Shown piece after piece: positions 1 to 8,314 of a stretch of DNA of 12,089 bases. The first letter of the stretch is position 1, and each line of letters opens with the position of its first letter. The notes under the pieces are model-generated. The model did not search any database and was not told the origin of the DNA. It saw only the letters and a list, made by a program, of their open reading frames with translations. Origin of the DNA: Methylotenera sp. UBA6020 (lineage in GTDB: Bacteria > Pseudomonadota > Gammaproteobacteria > Burkholderiales > Methylophilaceae); NCBI GenBank assembly GCA_002429455.1, contig DIZU01000077.1, positions 6,476 through 18,564 on the forward strand, read 5' to 3'. Position numbers and translations under genes: made by a program.

Positions 1-802
1 TGTATAAGCGTACTGTATTAGTAAGCGTGACTTCTGAAGTCGGAATGAGATACAGTTTAGGCAGTTTCTCTGCTTCCATTTTTTCAATTTGCTCTTTTGT
101 GTGATCGCCAATATACGACACAACTTGTAATCCGGCCCCGTTGCCAATAGCAAACAAATCATCTTCAAACTTAGGCAGTTGACCTGTACCAATCAATGTC
201 TCCCTATTGACCAAATAAGGCGTATAGCACTCCTCATAGCCATGCTTTTCGGTTTGCGTATCCAACATGAACTGTGCCAACGCACGATGTAGCTTGGCGA
301 TTTGTCCGCGCATCAAGGTAAAGCGGGTACCCGATAGTTTAATTCCTGTTTCAAAATCCAATCCCAACGGTGTACCCACATCCGTATGGTCTTTGATTTC
401 AAAATCAAAACTACGTGGTATGCCTACTTTGCGTACCTCAACGTTATCAGCTTCAGACTGACCTTGCGGCACACTCTCATGCGGTAGGTTTGGAACATTC
501 AATAAAAGATTCTGCAAATTAGTTTGTAGTTCAATTAATCGCGCCTCATCGGCCTTTAATTGGTCACCCAACCCTGCAACTTCAGCCAAAATTGCACTCA
601 CGTCTTCACCTTTAGATTTAGCAATGCCAATCTGCTTAGAAGTATTATTACGCTTGGCTTGCAGCTCTTGCGTGCGAGTTTGTACCGTTTTGCGTTCTTG
701 CTCTAACGTAGTAAAGTAGGCTGCGTCAAAGTCAAAACCGCGCTTTTTTAGCTGGCTAACAACACCGTCTAAATCATTTCTTAATGCTTGAATATCTAAC
801 AT
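1..802 (-). CDS. serS: Seryl-tRNA synthetase, 3' end cut off by the window
   Basis: Class II aminoacyl-tRNA synthetase that charges tRNA-Ser (and tRNA-Sec where present) with serine in the cytoplasm. Reading the minus strand from the ATG at 802 gives 267 codons before the window ends. The start [10 protein letters not shown] and the long charged helical stretch at about residues 30-105 ([16 protein letters not shown]) are the tRNA-binding coiled-coil arm. The catalytic core follows, with [18 protein letters not shown], then [19 protein letters not shown], then the serine-binding TSEVTLTN loop near residues 255-262 (TAE in E. coli). Motif 3 and roughly the last 160 residues lie outside. An AGGA-containing leader precedes the ATG. 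It starts 36 bases after the rarA stop on the same strand and is probably cotranscribed with it. Family identity is clear; only the missing part is unseen. Confidence 0.96.
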   Translation of the reverse strand, partial: MLDIQALRNDLDGVVSQLKKRGFDFDAAYFTTLEQERKTVQTRTQELQAKRNNTSKQIGIAKSKGEDVSAILAEVAGLGDQLKADEARLIELQTNLQNLLLNVPNLPHESVPQGQSEADNVEVRKVGIPRSFDFEIKDHTDVGTPLGLDFETGIKLSGTRFTLMRGQIAKLHRALAQFMLDTQTEKHGYEECYTPYLVNRETLIGTGQLPKFEDDLFAIGNGAGLQVVSYIGDHTKEQIEKMEAEKLPKLYLIPTSEVTLTNTVRLY

Positions 803-838
803 ATCATCTCTATTTCCTAGATTTTAATTTCCAGAATT

Positions 839-2146
839 TTATTTCTTGGACTTTTTATCTAATTCTTTTAAGTGGTTTAATTTTTCGCTAATTTTACCTT
901 CTAAGCCGCGTGGTGTGGGCATATAAAATTGCAAGGCGGCTAATTCATCGGGGAAATATTGCTCTCCAGCGGCATAAGCCTCAGGCTCATTATGCGCATA
1001 TCGATACTCTTTGCCGTAATCCAATGCTTTCATCAGCTTAGTGGGGGCGTTTCTTAAGTGTAGCGGTACAGGGCGTGACTTATCTTGAGCAACAAAAGCT
1101 TTGGCCTGATTATAGGCGTTGTAGGCTGCGTTGCTTTTAGGCGCCACTGCCAAATAAATCACCACATTGGAAAGTGCCAGCTCCCCTTCAGGCGAGCCAA
1201 GTCGCTCATAAATCTGGCAGGCCTCAAGTGCCATGCTTTGCGCACGCGGGTCCGCCAATCCGATATCTTCAATGGCCATACGGATGATGCGCCGACCTAA
1301 ATACAGCGGGTCTGCACCGCCATCTATCATGCGTAAAAACCAATACAGCGCCGCATCTGGATTTGAGCCACGCACCGATTTATGCAGGGCGGAAATCTGG
1401 TCATAAAACGCTTCGCCACCTTTATCAAACCGGCGTAGCTTGGCTGCCATCGTGGTTTGCAAAAAGGCTTCATCTATGGCGGTGACATTCGCCCCTTCAG
1501 CGGCATTAAATAAGCTTTCCACAAAGTTGAGCAAGCGCCTTGCGTCGCCATCGGCATAGGCTAAGATTTGTTCACGGACATCGTCCGTAATGGTGGTATT
1601 TTCTGCGACTAATTGCTGTGCACGGTTAAGCAATAGCGCCAACTCCGGCTCAGACAAGGCGTTGAGTACAAACACCTGCGCACGACTTAGCAAAGCACTA
1701 TTGACTTCAAATGAAGGGTTTTCAGTAGTGGCACCAATAAAGGTGATCAAACCACTTTCAACAAACGGCAAAAATGCATCTTGCTGACCTTTGTTGAAAC
1801 GATGCACTTCATCCACAAACAGAATGGTTTTACGGCCATGTTGCTGCAAGGTAAGCTCGGCTCGTTCAACCGCTTCGCGAATATCTTTAATGCCGGAAAG
1901 TACCGCAGAAATAGGGATGAACTCGGCATCCGCCGTATTGGCAATCAAGCGCGCCAGCGTAGTTTTCCCCACGCCAGGCGGCCCCCACAATATCATGGAA
2001 GGCAGCTTGCCTGATTGAAACGCCAGACGGAGCGGCTTACTTTCACCCAAAAGATGTGCCTGCCCAACAACTTCATCTAAAGTTTTGGGGCGTAATCGCT
2101 CAGCAAGTGGCGCTTGTGGGCTGGCAGGTTGAAACAAACTATTCAA
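839..2146 (-). CDS. rarA: Replication-associated recombination protein A (AAA+ ATPase)
   Basis: RarA/MgsA family clamp-loader-like AAA+ ATPase (WRNIP1/Mgs1 relatives), which acts at stalled replication forks and interacts with SSB. The 435 residues match the usual family length. Visible parts are the N-terminal PLAERLRPKTLDEVVGQ box, Walker A GPPGVGKTT (55-63), Walker B ILFVDEVHRF (108-117), sensor-1 region IGATTENPS (137-145), arginine-finger region LLSRAQVF (153-160) and sensor-2 GDARRLLN (200-207). The C-terminal part carries the family's tetramerisation region, including the PLHLRNAPTKLMK segment. The start is TTG at 2146, giving MNSLFQP. No ATG or GTG lies between it and the upstream in-frame TAA, and a GAGAGA stretch about 12 bases upstream is a modest ribosome site. 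It sits between lolA and serS as in E. coli, but is separated from lolA by a terminator. Confidence 0.96.
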   Translation of the reverse strand: MNSLFQPASPQAPLAERLRPKTLDEVVGQAHLLGESKPLRLAFQSGKLPSMILWGPPGVGKTTLARLIANTADAEFIPISAVLSGIKDIREAVERAELTLQQHGRKTILFVDEVHRFNKGQQDAFLPFVESGLITFIGATTENPSFEVNSALLSRAQVFVLNALSEPELALLLNRAQQLVAENTTITDDVREQILAYADGDARRLLNFVESLFNAAEGANVTAIDEAFLQTTMAAKLRRFDKGGEAFYDQISALHKSVRGSNPDAALYWFLRMIDGGADPLYLGRRIIRMAIEDIGLADPRAQSMALEACQIYERLGSPEGELALSNVVIYLAVAPKSNAAYNAYNQAKAFVAQDKSRPVPLHLRNAPTKLMKALDYGKEYRYAHNEPEAYAAGEQYFPDELAALQFYMPTPRGLEGKISEKLNHLKELDKKSKK

Positions 2147-2192
2147 AATAACGCTATATCTCTCTAAGTCGCTTGCGCGCCTTTATCTTTCT

Positions 2193-2221
2193 AGATTACC
2201 TGCATATTAGCAGGTGGTAAA
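2193..2221 (-). promoter_or_regulatory. Candidate rarA promoter
   Basis: On the minus strand a TTTACC box (4 of 6 matches to the -35 consensus) is separated by exactly 17 bases from TAATCT (3 of 6 to the -10). The expected RNA start is about 40 bases before the rarA TTG. The spacer contains the inverted repeat ACCTGC-N6-GCAGGT, which could be an operator. A TATAAA at 2247-2252 is an alternative -10 without a good -35. This is a by-eye call of low certainty. Confidence 0.3.
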
Positions 2222-2409
2222 CCATTGCAATAGTGTTGCCATATCTTTTATAAGCACACTCAATGTTGCATGTGGTAAGAACTCTGTAAAACAAAGTACA
2301 GTATAGCGCTTGGCTTTTCAGGCAGGGTAGCTTCACCTTGCTGATTGCAGCATAAGTTCCTATTTACACGAAACTCAAAACACACTCAAATACGTGTTTT
2401 CTACAAATA

Positions 2410-2434
2410 CCAAAGGCGCAATTCGCGCCTTTGG
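2410..2434 (-). terminator. Intrinsic terminator after lolA
   Basis: A perfect 10-base inverted repeat (CCAAAGGCGC, loop of 5, GCGCCTTTGG) begins 43 bases after the lolA stop. On the minus strand the stem is followed by TATTTGT, a weak U-rich tail; on the plus strand no T tract follows, so the minus direction is favoured. It should end most ftsK-lolA transcripts before rarA. Confidence 0.75.
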
Positions 2435-2477
2435 GTTAACTTCACTATTAGCTTGCATTACTGCAATACTCAATCAC

Positions 2478-3095
2478 TTATTCACCAACAACATCAACGC
2501 CTTTGGGTGGCTTAAACAAAAAGGTCTTTCCATTAATAACCGGATTATGTTCAAGGTCATTAAAAACAATTTGCGTTTTATGACCAAAACTATCGACCAA
2601 TTCCATTTCTTGCAGCGTGTCATCCTTAAAACCTAACAGTATTTTCTCAAAACCGGAGTCTTTATCTTTTGGTTCGGCACTCACCCAGTCAAGATTATCT
2701 TTACGATCAATATTACTAAGCTTAAAACCTTTTTCTAAACTATCGTCACCGGCCAACAATGCTGCAGGACTAGAGCCTAATGCTTTGCCCAACTCCCGTA
2801 CTGTTACTTGTGCCAACTCTGTGTCATAGAGCCACACTTGCTTACCATCACTGATGATTTGTTGCTCGTAGGGCTTGTTGTAATCCCATCTAAATTTGTT
2901 CGGACGTTTTAACTGCATTTCGCCGTTTACTTCTTGTACTTTACGGCCTTGCTTATCAGTGACTACCTGATAAAAATTAGCGCGCATGGCATGCGTTTGA
3001 TTGTAAAAATTTCTGAGGCTTGCAATTCCATCTGCTTTAACACCTAATGGCAGCATCAGCATGCCAGCCAACATCATTACTTTTATCTTACTCAT
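2478..3095 (-). CDS. lolA: Outer-membrane lipoprotein carrier protein LolA
   Basis: Periplasmic chaperone that takes mature lipoproteins released by the LolCDE ABC transporter and hands them to the outer membrane. The 205 residues open with a typical Sec signal peptide (MSKIKVMMLAGMLMLPLGVKA), cleavage likely after A21. The mature part has the LolA pattern: Q-rich helix FYNQTHAMRANFYQ, GEMQLKRPNKFRWDY (58-72), then QQIISDGKQVWLYD and QVTVR on the beta barrel. The ATG at 3095 has TTAGGA five bases upstream, a good ribosome site. It lies 57 bases after ftsK on the same strand, as in E. coli, and is followed by a strong hairpin. Nothing is odd; the length is normal with the signal peptide. Confidence 0.95.
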   Translation of the reverse strand: MSKIKVMMLAGMLMLPLGVKADGIASLRNFYNQTHAMRANFYQVVTDKQGRKVQEVNGEMQLKRPNKFRWDYNKPYEQQIISDGKQVWLYDTELAQVTVRELGKALGSSPAALLAGDDSLEKGFKLSNIDRKDNLDWVSAEPKDKDSGFEKILLGFKDDTLQEMELVDSFGHKTQIVFNDLEHNPVINGKTFLFKPPKGVDVVGE

Positions 3096-3118
3096 GCAAA
3101 TCCTAACGATTTAATAAT

Positions 3119-3146
3119 ATCAAGCTTAATTGGCAATAAGCTTGAT
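3119..3146 (-). repeat. Intercistronic hairpin between ftsK and lolA
   Basis: A perfect 10-base inverted repeat, ATCAAGCTTA and TAAGCTTGAT with an 8-base loop, starts 6 bases after the ftsK stop. On the minus strand it is followed by ATTATTAAAT. The stem is AT-rich (3 G/C of 10), so it could be a leaky terminator, an RNA-processing site or a 3'-end stabiliser that sets ftsK:lolA ratios. Which of these applies cannot be told from sequence. Confidence 0.6.
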
Positions 3147-3152
3147 CTGGAA

Positions 3153-5462
3153 TTAAGCCTCATGATGCGGTGCTAGCACTTCACGATTACCATTGCTTTG
3201 CATGGCAGATACCAAGCCGGCACGTTCCATATCTTCGATCAAACGCGCGGCACGGTTGTAACCTATGCGTAGCTGACGCTGCACTGCTGAAATGCTGGCG
3301 CGGCGGGTTTTAAGCACAATACCGACAGCCTCATCATAAAGGGGATCAACTTCTCCGCCTTTTTCTGCACTGCCTCCAGTAAAATCTGCACCGCCTTCTT
3401 CTGCTTCATTACTTAGGATACCGTCAATATAGTTAGGTTCACCTTGCGCTTTTAAGTAGTTCACTACTTTATGCACTTCCTGGTCAGACACAAACGCACC
3501 GTGAATACGCATCGGGTAACCTGTGCCGGGCGGCATATAAAGCATATCACCCTGCCCCAATAACGCCTCAGCGCCCATTTGGTCTAGTATCGTGCGTGAG
3601 TCAATTTTGCTAGACACCTGAAAAGCAACACGCGTGGGGATATTGGCTTTAATTAAACCCGTAATCACATCAACTGACGGACGTTGTGTTGCCAGCACCA
3701 AATGGATGCCGGAAGCGCGCGCTTTTTGCGCTAAACGTGCGATCAGCTCTTCCACTTTTTTACCTACCACCATCATCAGGTCTGCCAGTTCATCAATCAC
3801 CACCACAATTAATGGCATTTCGGTCAATGGTTCTGGCTCATCTGGTGTGAGGCTAAATGGATGCGGTATTTTTCGACCTTCTTTGTCGGCTTCCCTAATT
3901 TTTTGGTTATATCCGGCTAAGTTACGCACACCTAAAGTTGACATCAACTTATAGCGACGCTCCATTTCCGCAACGCACCAGTTCAAGGCATTTGCGGCTT
4001 GTCGCATATCGGTGACTACCGGCGCCAGCAAATGCGGAATACCTTCGTATACTGAAAGCTCCAGCATTTTAGGGTCAATCAAAATCATGCGTACCTGGCT
4101 TGCATCGGCTTTGTACAACAGGCTCAAAATCAGCGCATTGATCGCAACAGACTTACCCGAACCCGTAGTACCAGCGACCAGTACATGCGGCATTTTGGCA
4201 AGATCAGCCACCGCAGGTTTACCAGCAATATCTTTACCTAAGGAAATGGCGAGTGGCGAATGAACGTCAGCATAAGCCTGACTGCCCATGATTTCTGACA
4301 AATAGACAATTTGCCGCTTAGGGTTGGGAATCTCCAAACCCATGCAGGTTTTACCCGGAATCGTTTCTACAACACGAACGCTCACTACTGACAGTGCTCG
4401 AGCTAAATCTTTTACCAGGTTAGTGACTTGGCTACCCTTAACCCCGGCCGAAGGCTCTAACTCATAGCGGGTAATCACTGGTCCCGGCAATGCCGTCAAC
4501 ACTTTGACTTCAATACCAAAATCCATCAACTTGCGTTCGATCAAACGTGAGGTGAAGTCCAACGTTTCTGCCGATTGCAACGGCACCGTACCAGATGGTT
4601 CGTCTAACAAATGTAGTGGAGGTAAGGGGGTGTCGGGGAGCGCCTCAAACAGCGGCGCTTGTTTTTCTTTTTGTACGCGCGCACTCTGCGCAATTTCAAG
4701 CACTGGCGTTTCAATGACCACCGGTTCACGATCTACCACGCGCTTACGCTCGGTCTGTACATATTCAGCGCGTTCTAACTCAACAGCCTTACCGGCTTTT
4801 CTATCTTGCCAATCTTGCCATTTAAGCTTGATAAATTCGTAGCTCACAATTAAACCTGCGCCGAATTTTTCGGTGAGCATAATCCAAGACCAGCCGGTAA
4901 ATAGACTGAAGCCAACCACAAACATCAACAGCAATAACATGCTTGAACCAATATAACCAAACATGCCACGCAGCCCACTATCTACCGCTGTACCCAACAT
5001 GCCACCCGGCGCAAGCGGCAATGAGGCAGGCAAGCCGATTAAATGACCGGCTTCTAAAGCGCATGAAGCAATGAGCAATAAACCAAACCCAATAAAATTG
5101 AAGAGTAAGAATGGCTTTTTACTTAAATCAACTACTTCCAACTCCAAATAGACAAACCACATGGCATAAAAAGCCAGTACCGCCCACCACCAAGCTGAAA
5201 AACCAAAGAGATACAGCAACATATCAGAAACCCATGCACCAACGCTGCCACCACTGTTATGGATGGCTGCATCGCCAGCCGCCATATGCGACCAGGAAGG
5301 GTCTTCACGATGATAAGTAAAAAGAATGACGGCAATATAAAGCCCAACCAGCACTAAACCTAGCCACCATGCCTCTTTAACGAGCGTTGCAGTAATAGCA
5401 TGCGATTTACTGATTTCGGCTTCACGGCGCGCGTTCACTGGTGTTGATTTTTTGAAGAACAA
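3153..5462 (-). CDS. ftsK: DNA translocase FtsK
   Basis: Membrane-anchored, septum-located dsDNA motor that pumps chromosome ends and activates XerCD recombination at dif during division. At 769 residues it is the short-linker form, much smaller than E. coli FtsK (about 1,330). Four membrane helices are visible near 30-50, 77-107, 117-138 and 168-196, followed by a charged linker (about 205-300). The motor domain has Walker A GTTGSGKS (431-438) and Walker [14 protein letters not shown] (551-563), plus [12 protein letters not shown]. The C-terminal winged-helix gamma domain (about 706-768, [22 protein letters not shown]) reads KOPS sequences. The start is TTG at 5462; no ATG/GTG lies upstream before an in-frame TAA, and TAAGG sits 11 bases before it. 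A GTG at codon 9 is a less likely alternative without a ribosome site. It heads the ftsK-lolA unit and is divergent from dps. Confidence 0.96.
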   Translation of the reverse strand: MFFKKSTPVNARREAEISKSHAITATLVKEAWWLGLVLVGLYIAVILFTYHREDPSWSHMAAGDAAIHNSGGSVGAWVSDMLLYLFGFSAWWWAVLAFYAMWFVYLELEVVDLSKKPFLLFNFIGFGLLLIASCALEAGHLIGLPASLPLAPGGMLGTAVDSGLRGMFGYIGSSMLLLLMFVVGFSLFTGWSWIMLTEKFGAGLIVSYEFIKLKWQDWQDRKAGKAVELERAEYVQTERKRVVDREPVVIETPVLEIAQSARVQKEKQAPLFEALPDTPLPPLHLLDEPSGTVPLQSAETLDFTSRLIERKLMDFGIEVKVLTALPGPVITRYELEPSAGVKGSQVTNLVKDLARALSVVSVRVVETIPGKTCMGLEIPNPKRQIVYLSEIMGSQAYADVHSPLAISLGKDIAGKPAVADLAKMPHVLVAGTTGSGKSVAINALILSLLYKADASQVRMILIDPKMLELSVYEGIPHLLAPVVTDMRQAANALNWCVAEMERRYKLMSTLGVRNLAGYNQKIREADKEGRKIPHPFSLTPDEPEPLTEMPLIVVVIDELADLMMVVGKKVEELIARLAQKARASGIHLVLATQRPSVDVITGLIKANIPTRVAFQVSSKIDSRTILDQMGAEALLGQGDMLYMPPGTGYPMRIHGAFVSDQEVHKVVNYLKAQGEPNYIDGILSNEAEEGGADFTGGSAEKGGEVDPLYDEAVGIVLKTRRASISAVQRQLRIGYNRAARLIEDMERAGLVSAMQSNGNREVLAPHHEA

Positions 5463-5500
5463 GATAGTAAGAACCTTACATATTTTTAGCGTTGAATTAA

Positions 5501-5509
5501 ATTATAGCA
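5501..5509 (-). promoter_or_regulatory. ftsK promoter, extended -10
   Basis: The minus strand reads TGCTATAAT, a perfect -10 hexamer with the TGn extension. No good -35 is seen 16-18 bases upstream, which is common for extended -10 promoters. The RNA would start about 30 bases before the ftsK TTG, leaving room for the TAAGG ribosome site. It lies in the 118-base region shared with the divergent dps gene. Confidence 0.55.
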
Positions 5510-5580
5510 GTATCAAAGTCGCTGCGTAGCTAATACAATACCAAACTAATTTTAATCATATATACAGATAGGAAAACATC

Positions 5581-6045
5581 GTGGATATTGGCATTAAAGA
5601 ACAAGATAGAAAGAATATTGCACAAGGTTTGTCCCATCTTTTAGCCGACACTTACACACTTTATCTTAAAACCCATTATTTCCATTGGAACGTTACAGGA
5701 CCAATGTTTAACACGCTACATTTGATGTTTGAAACACAATATACTGAACTGGCACTTGCCGTAGATTTAGTCGCTGAACGCATTCGTTCGCTAGATGTTT
5801 ACGCGCCTGGCACTTATCGCGACTTTGCAAAACTGACTTCGATCAAGGAAACTGAATCCGTGCCTAAAGCACAAGAAATGATTAAAGAGTTGGTAGCAGG
5901 CCATGAGGCTGTGTGCCGCACGGCACGAAGCGTATTTCCTGCTGCGGAAGCAGCCTCTGACGAAGCTACCGCTGACTTATTGACGCAACGTTTACAGTTA
6001 CATGAAAAAACAGCTTGGATGTTGCGTAGCCTGTTAGAAAATTAA
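5581..6045 (+). CDS. dps: Dps-family ferritin-like DNA-starvation/stress protein
   Basis: Dodecameric mini-ferritin family that oxidises Fe(II) with hydrogen peroxide and stores iron, protecting DNA from Fenton damage. The 154 residues keep the complete inter-subunit ferroxidase set by alignment to known Dps proteins: H35 (HWNVTGPMF), H47, E51, D62 and E66 ([11 protein letters not shown]). The N-terminus ([12 protein letters not shown]) lacks the long lysine-rich tail used by E. coli Dps to bind DNA, so direct DNA binding is uncertain. The start is GTG at 5581 with AGGA about 7 bases upstream. It is divergent from ftsK and precedes trxB by 127 bases on the same strand. I could not identify a convincing -35/-10 pair for it. 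The gene symbol is a family-level assignment. Confidence 0.92.
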   Translation: MDIGIKEQDRKNIAQGLSHLLADTYTLYLKTHYFHWNVTGPMFNTLHLMFETQYTELALAVDLVAERIRSLDVYAPGTYRDFAKLTSIKETESVPKAQEMIKELVAGHEAVCRTARSVFPAAEAASDEATADLLTQRLQLHEKTAWMLRSLLEN

Positions 6046-6125
6046 ATCAGTAAATTAAATTGGTTCAAGTTAGTTTTAGCTACTTGTAAAAGTGGACGCT
6101 GAATACAATCTAACTTTTACTGATT
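6045..6125 (+). repeat. Interrupted inverted repeat between dps and trxB
   Basis: The last base of the dps stop begins AATCAGTAAA (6045-6054), whose exact complement TTTACTGATT is at 6116-6125. Inside lies a second pair, AAGTTAG (6067-6073) and CTAACTT (6110-6116), and within it TTTTA/TAAAA (6074-6078, 6087-6091). The right arm CTAACTTTTACTGATT is thus a 16-base complement of the left arm, which is split by about 13 bases. The RNA could fold into one long stem with a bulge. No T tract follows, so it is not a standard terminator. Confidence 0.5.
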
Positions 6126-6151
6126 CATTCTTACCCGCTTATTCATATTAG

Positions 6152-7117
<966 letters not shown>

Positions 7118-7181
7118 AGTCTATGAAAAAATAGAATCTACGATAAATAACGTCTCAATTAATTAAATCTTAGAGAATGCT

Positions 7182-7769
7182 GTGGTGGTGCGAAAAAAAA
7201 CTGATCGGAAAGCTGATGAAAAAATCAGTCAAGACATTGTTCAAGACAACGATGACGATCTAAATCTGTTTCGCGAAGCAGTGAAAGATGCCAGACCTTT
7301 CACTGCGCCGCCGGTGCATGTATACCAAGCAAAACCCAAACCCATCCCTAGACAATTCATTCGTGATGAACAGCAAGCCCTTGCTGATTCATTGTCGGAC
7401 CATTTTATTCCAGCGCACGAGCTTGAAACTGGTGAAGAACTGCTTTACTTGCGAGACGGCCACTCTCCCGACATTTTAAGCAAACTACGCCGTGGTCATT
7501 GGGTGGTGCAAGCTGCAATTGATTTGCATGGATTGATTAGTGACGAAGCACGGCTTTATGTGTCAACTTTTATAACTGATTGTAAAAAACGCGGCATCCG
7601 CTGTGTGCGTATTGTGCATGGCAAGGGTTTAGGCTCGCGCAATCGCGAACCTGTACTCAAAAACAAGTTACGCGGCTGGCTCATGCAAAAAGACGAGGTA
7701 ATTGCCTACGCTGAAGCGCGTAGACAAGATGGCGGTAGCGGTGCGGTTATTGTGTTGCTGAAAGCTTAA
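7182..7769 (+). CDS. Smr-domain protein (SmrA/SmrB-like endonuclease family)
   Basis: The C-terminal half is a stand-alone Smr (small MutS-related) domain: DLHGL (114-118), IVHGKGLGSRN (145-154) and the GGSGAVIVLL end (184-193), the three landmarks of this nuclease fold. Proteobacterial relatives include SmrB, which cuts mRNA at collided ribosomes, and the less characterised SmrA. The HGKG motif, the VLKNKLRGWL segment and GGSGA resemble SmrA more, but the substrate is not decided by sequence. The N-terminal part has the family's LFREAVKDARPF box (29-40). The start lies in three consecutive GTG codons (7182, 7185, 7188), with AGAGAA just upstream; an ATG at 7177 is out of frame. It follows trxB by 64 bases without a clear terminator and converges on the DUF1348 gene, leaving 22 bases between the stops. 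Confidence 0.88.
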   Translation: MVVRKKTDRKADEKISQDIVQDNDDDLNLFREAVKDARPFTAPPVHVYQAKPKPIPRQFIRDEQQALADSLSDHFIPAHELETGEELLYLRDGHSPDILSKLRRGHWVVQAAIDLHGLISDEARLYVSTFITDCKKRGIRCVRIVHGKGLGSRNREPVLKNKLRGWLMQKDEVIAYAEARRQDGGSGAVIVLLKA

Positions 7770-7791
7770 ACTGACTATGGACACAAATTAT

Positions 7792-8271
7792 TTAAAGCCC
7801 CAACTCACTCAAGCTGGCATGATCATCTGGGCGACGACCTAGTGCCCAAAAGAACTTACGTTCACTTTCTTTGATGGCTAAATCGTTGATACTGGCATAA
7901 CGAAGTTCCATCAAGCCGTTGGCGTCGAACTGCCAGTTCTCATTGCCATAAGACCTGAACCAGTGACCTGCAGCATCGTGCCACTCATAGGCAAAGCGCA
8001 CCGCGATACGGTTACCATCAAAAGCCCATAACTCTTTGATGAGTCTGTACTCTAGTTCTTTCGCCCATTTACGCGTTAAAAACTCAACAATTTCTGCCCG
8101 ACCACGTGGAAACTCGGCACGGTTACGCCATTGACTATCTGGCGTGTAGACCATAGAAACACGCTGCGGATCGCGGCTATTCCAGCCATCCTCAGCCATG
8201 CGAACTTTTTGCATAGCGGTCTCGCGAGTAAAGGGTGGTACTGGTGGGCGAATTTCTGCATTAGTTGTCAT
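7792..8271 (-). CDS. NTF2-like DUF1348 family protein
   Basis: This 159-residue protein is recognisable as the DUF1348 (nuclear transport factor 2/SnoaL-like fold) family. Typical stretches are [19 protein letters not shown] (33-51), [28 protein letters not shown] (75-93), [19 protein letters not shown] (95-113) and [17 protein letters not shown]. The family is small, soluble and cytoplasmic; no signal peptide is visible. Its reaction or ligand is unknown, and a cone-shaped pocket for a small molecule is expected from the fold only. The ATG at 8271 has the strongest ribosome site in the window, AAGGAG five bases upstream. It lies 43 bases behind the ABC exporter on the same strand and is probably cotranscribed with it. 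Confidence 0.88.
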   Translation of the reverse strand: MTTNAEIRPPVPPFTRETAMQKVRMAEDGWNSRDPQRVSMVYTPDSQWRNRAEFPRGRAEIVEFLTRKWAKELEYRLIKELWAFDGNRIAVRFAYEWHDAAGHWFRSYGNENWQFDANGLMELRYASINDLAIKESERKFFWALGRRPDDHASLSELGL

Positions 8272-8314
8272 ATCAACTCCTTAAAATTAAACACTATTAA
8301 AAAGATGCACAGCA

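Larger units (their letters stand above)
2147..2477. other. 331-base lolA-rarA intergenic region
   Basis: No convincing gene or RNA gene is visible here. Reading in the direction of transcription (minus), it holds the lolA terminator hairpin, then an AT-rich stretch. Next come two near-identical 12-mers (plus-strand GCATGTGGTAAG at 2268-2279 and GCAGGTGGTAAA at 2210-2221) and a small inverted repeat ACCTGC/GCAGGT at 2198-2215. The rarA start follows. The region looks like a promoter/leader that gives rarA-serS expression independent of ftsK-lolA. Confidence 0.6.

Noticed and set aside
2394..2636. 80-codon plus-strand frame over the lolA 3' end
   Set aside because: Shadow of lolA crossing its terminator; no ribosome site or recognisable protein.
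5132..5347. 71-codon minus-strand frame with hydrophobic segments
   Set aside because: It is a different frame inside the ftsK membrane region; hydrophobicity comes from overlapping codons of the real helices.
5463..5494. An OxyR-like series of ATAG/CTTA/TTAG/TTAA blocks spaced by 7 bases near the ftsK start
   Set aside because: Only about 11 of 16 core positions fit the four-block consensus, and the sequence is AT-rich, so chance is likely.
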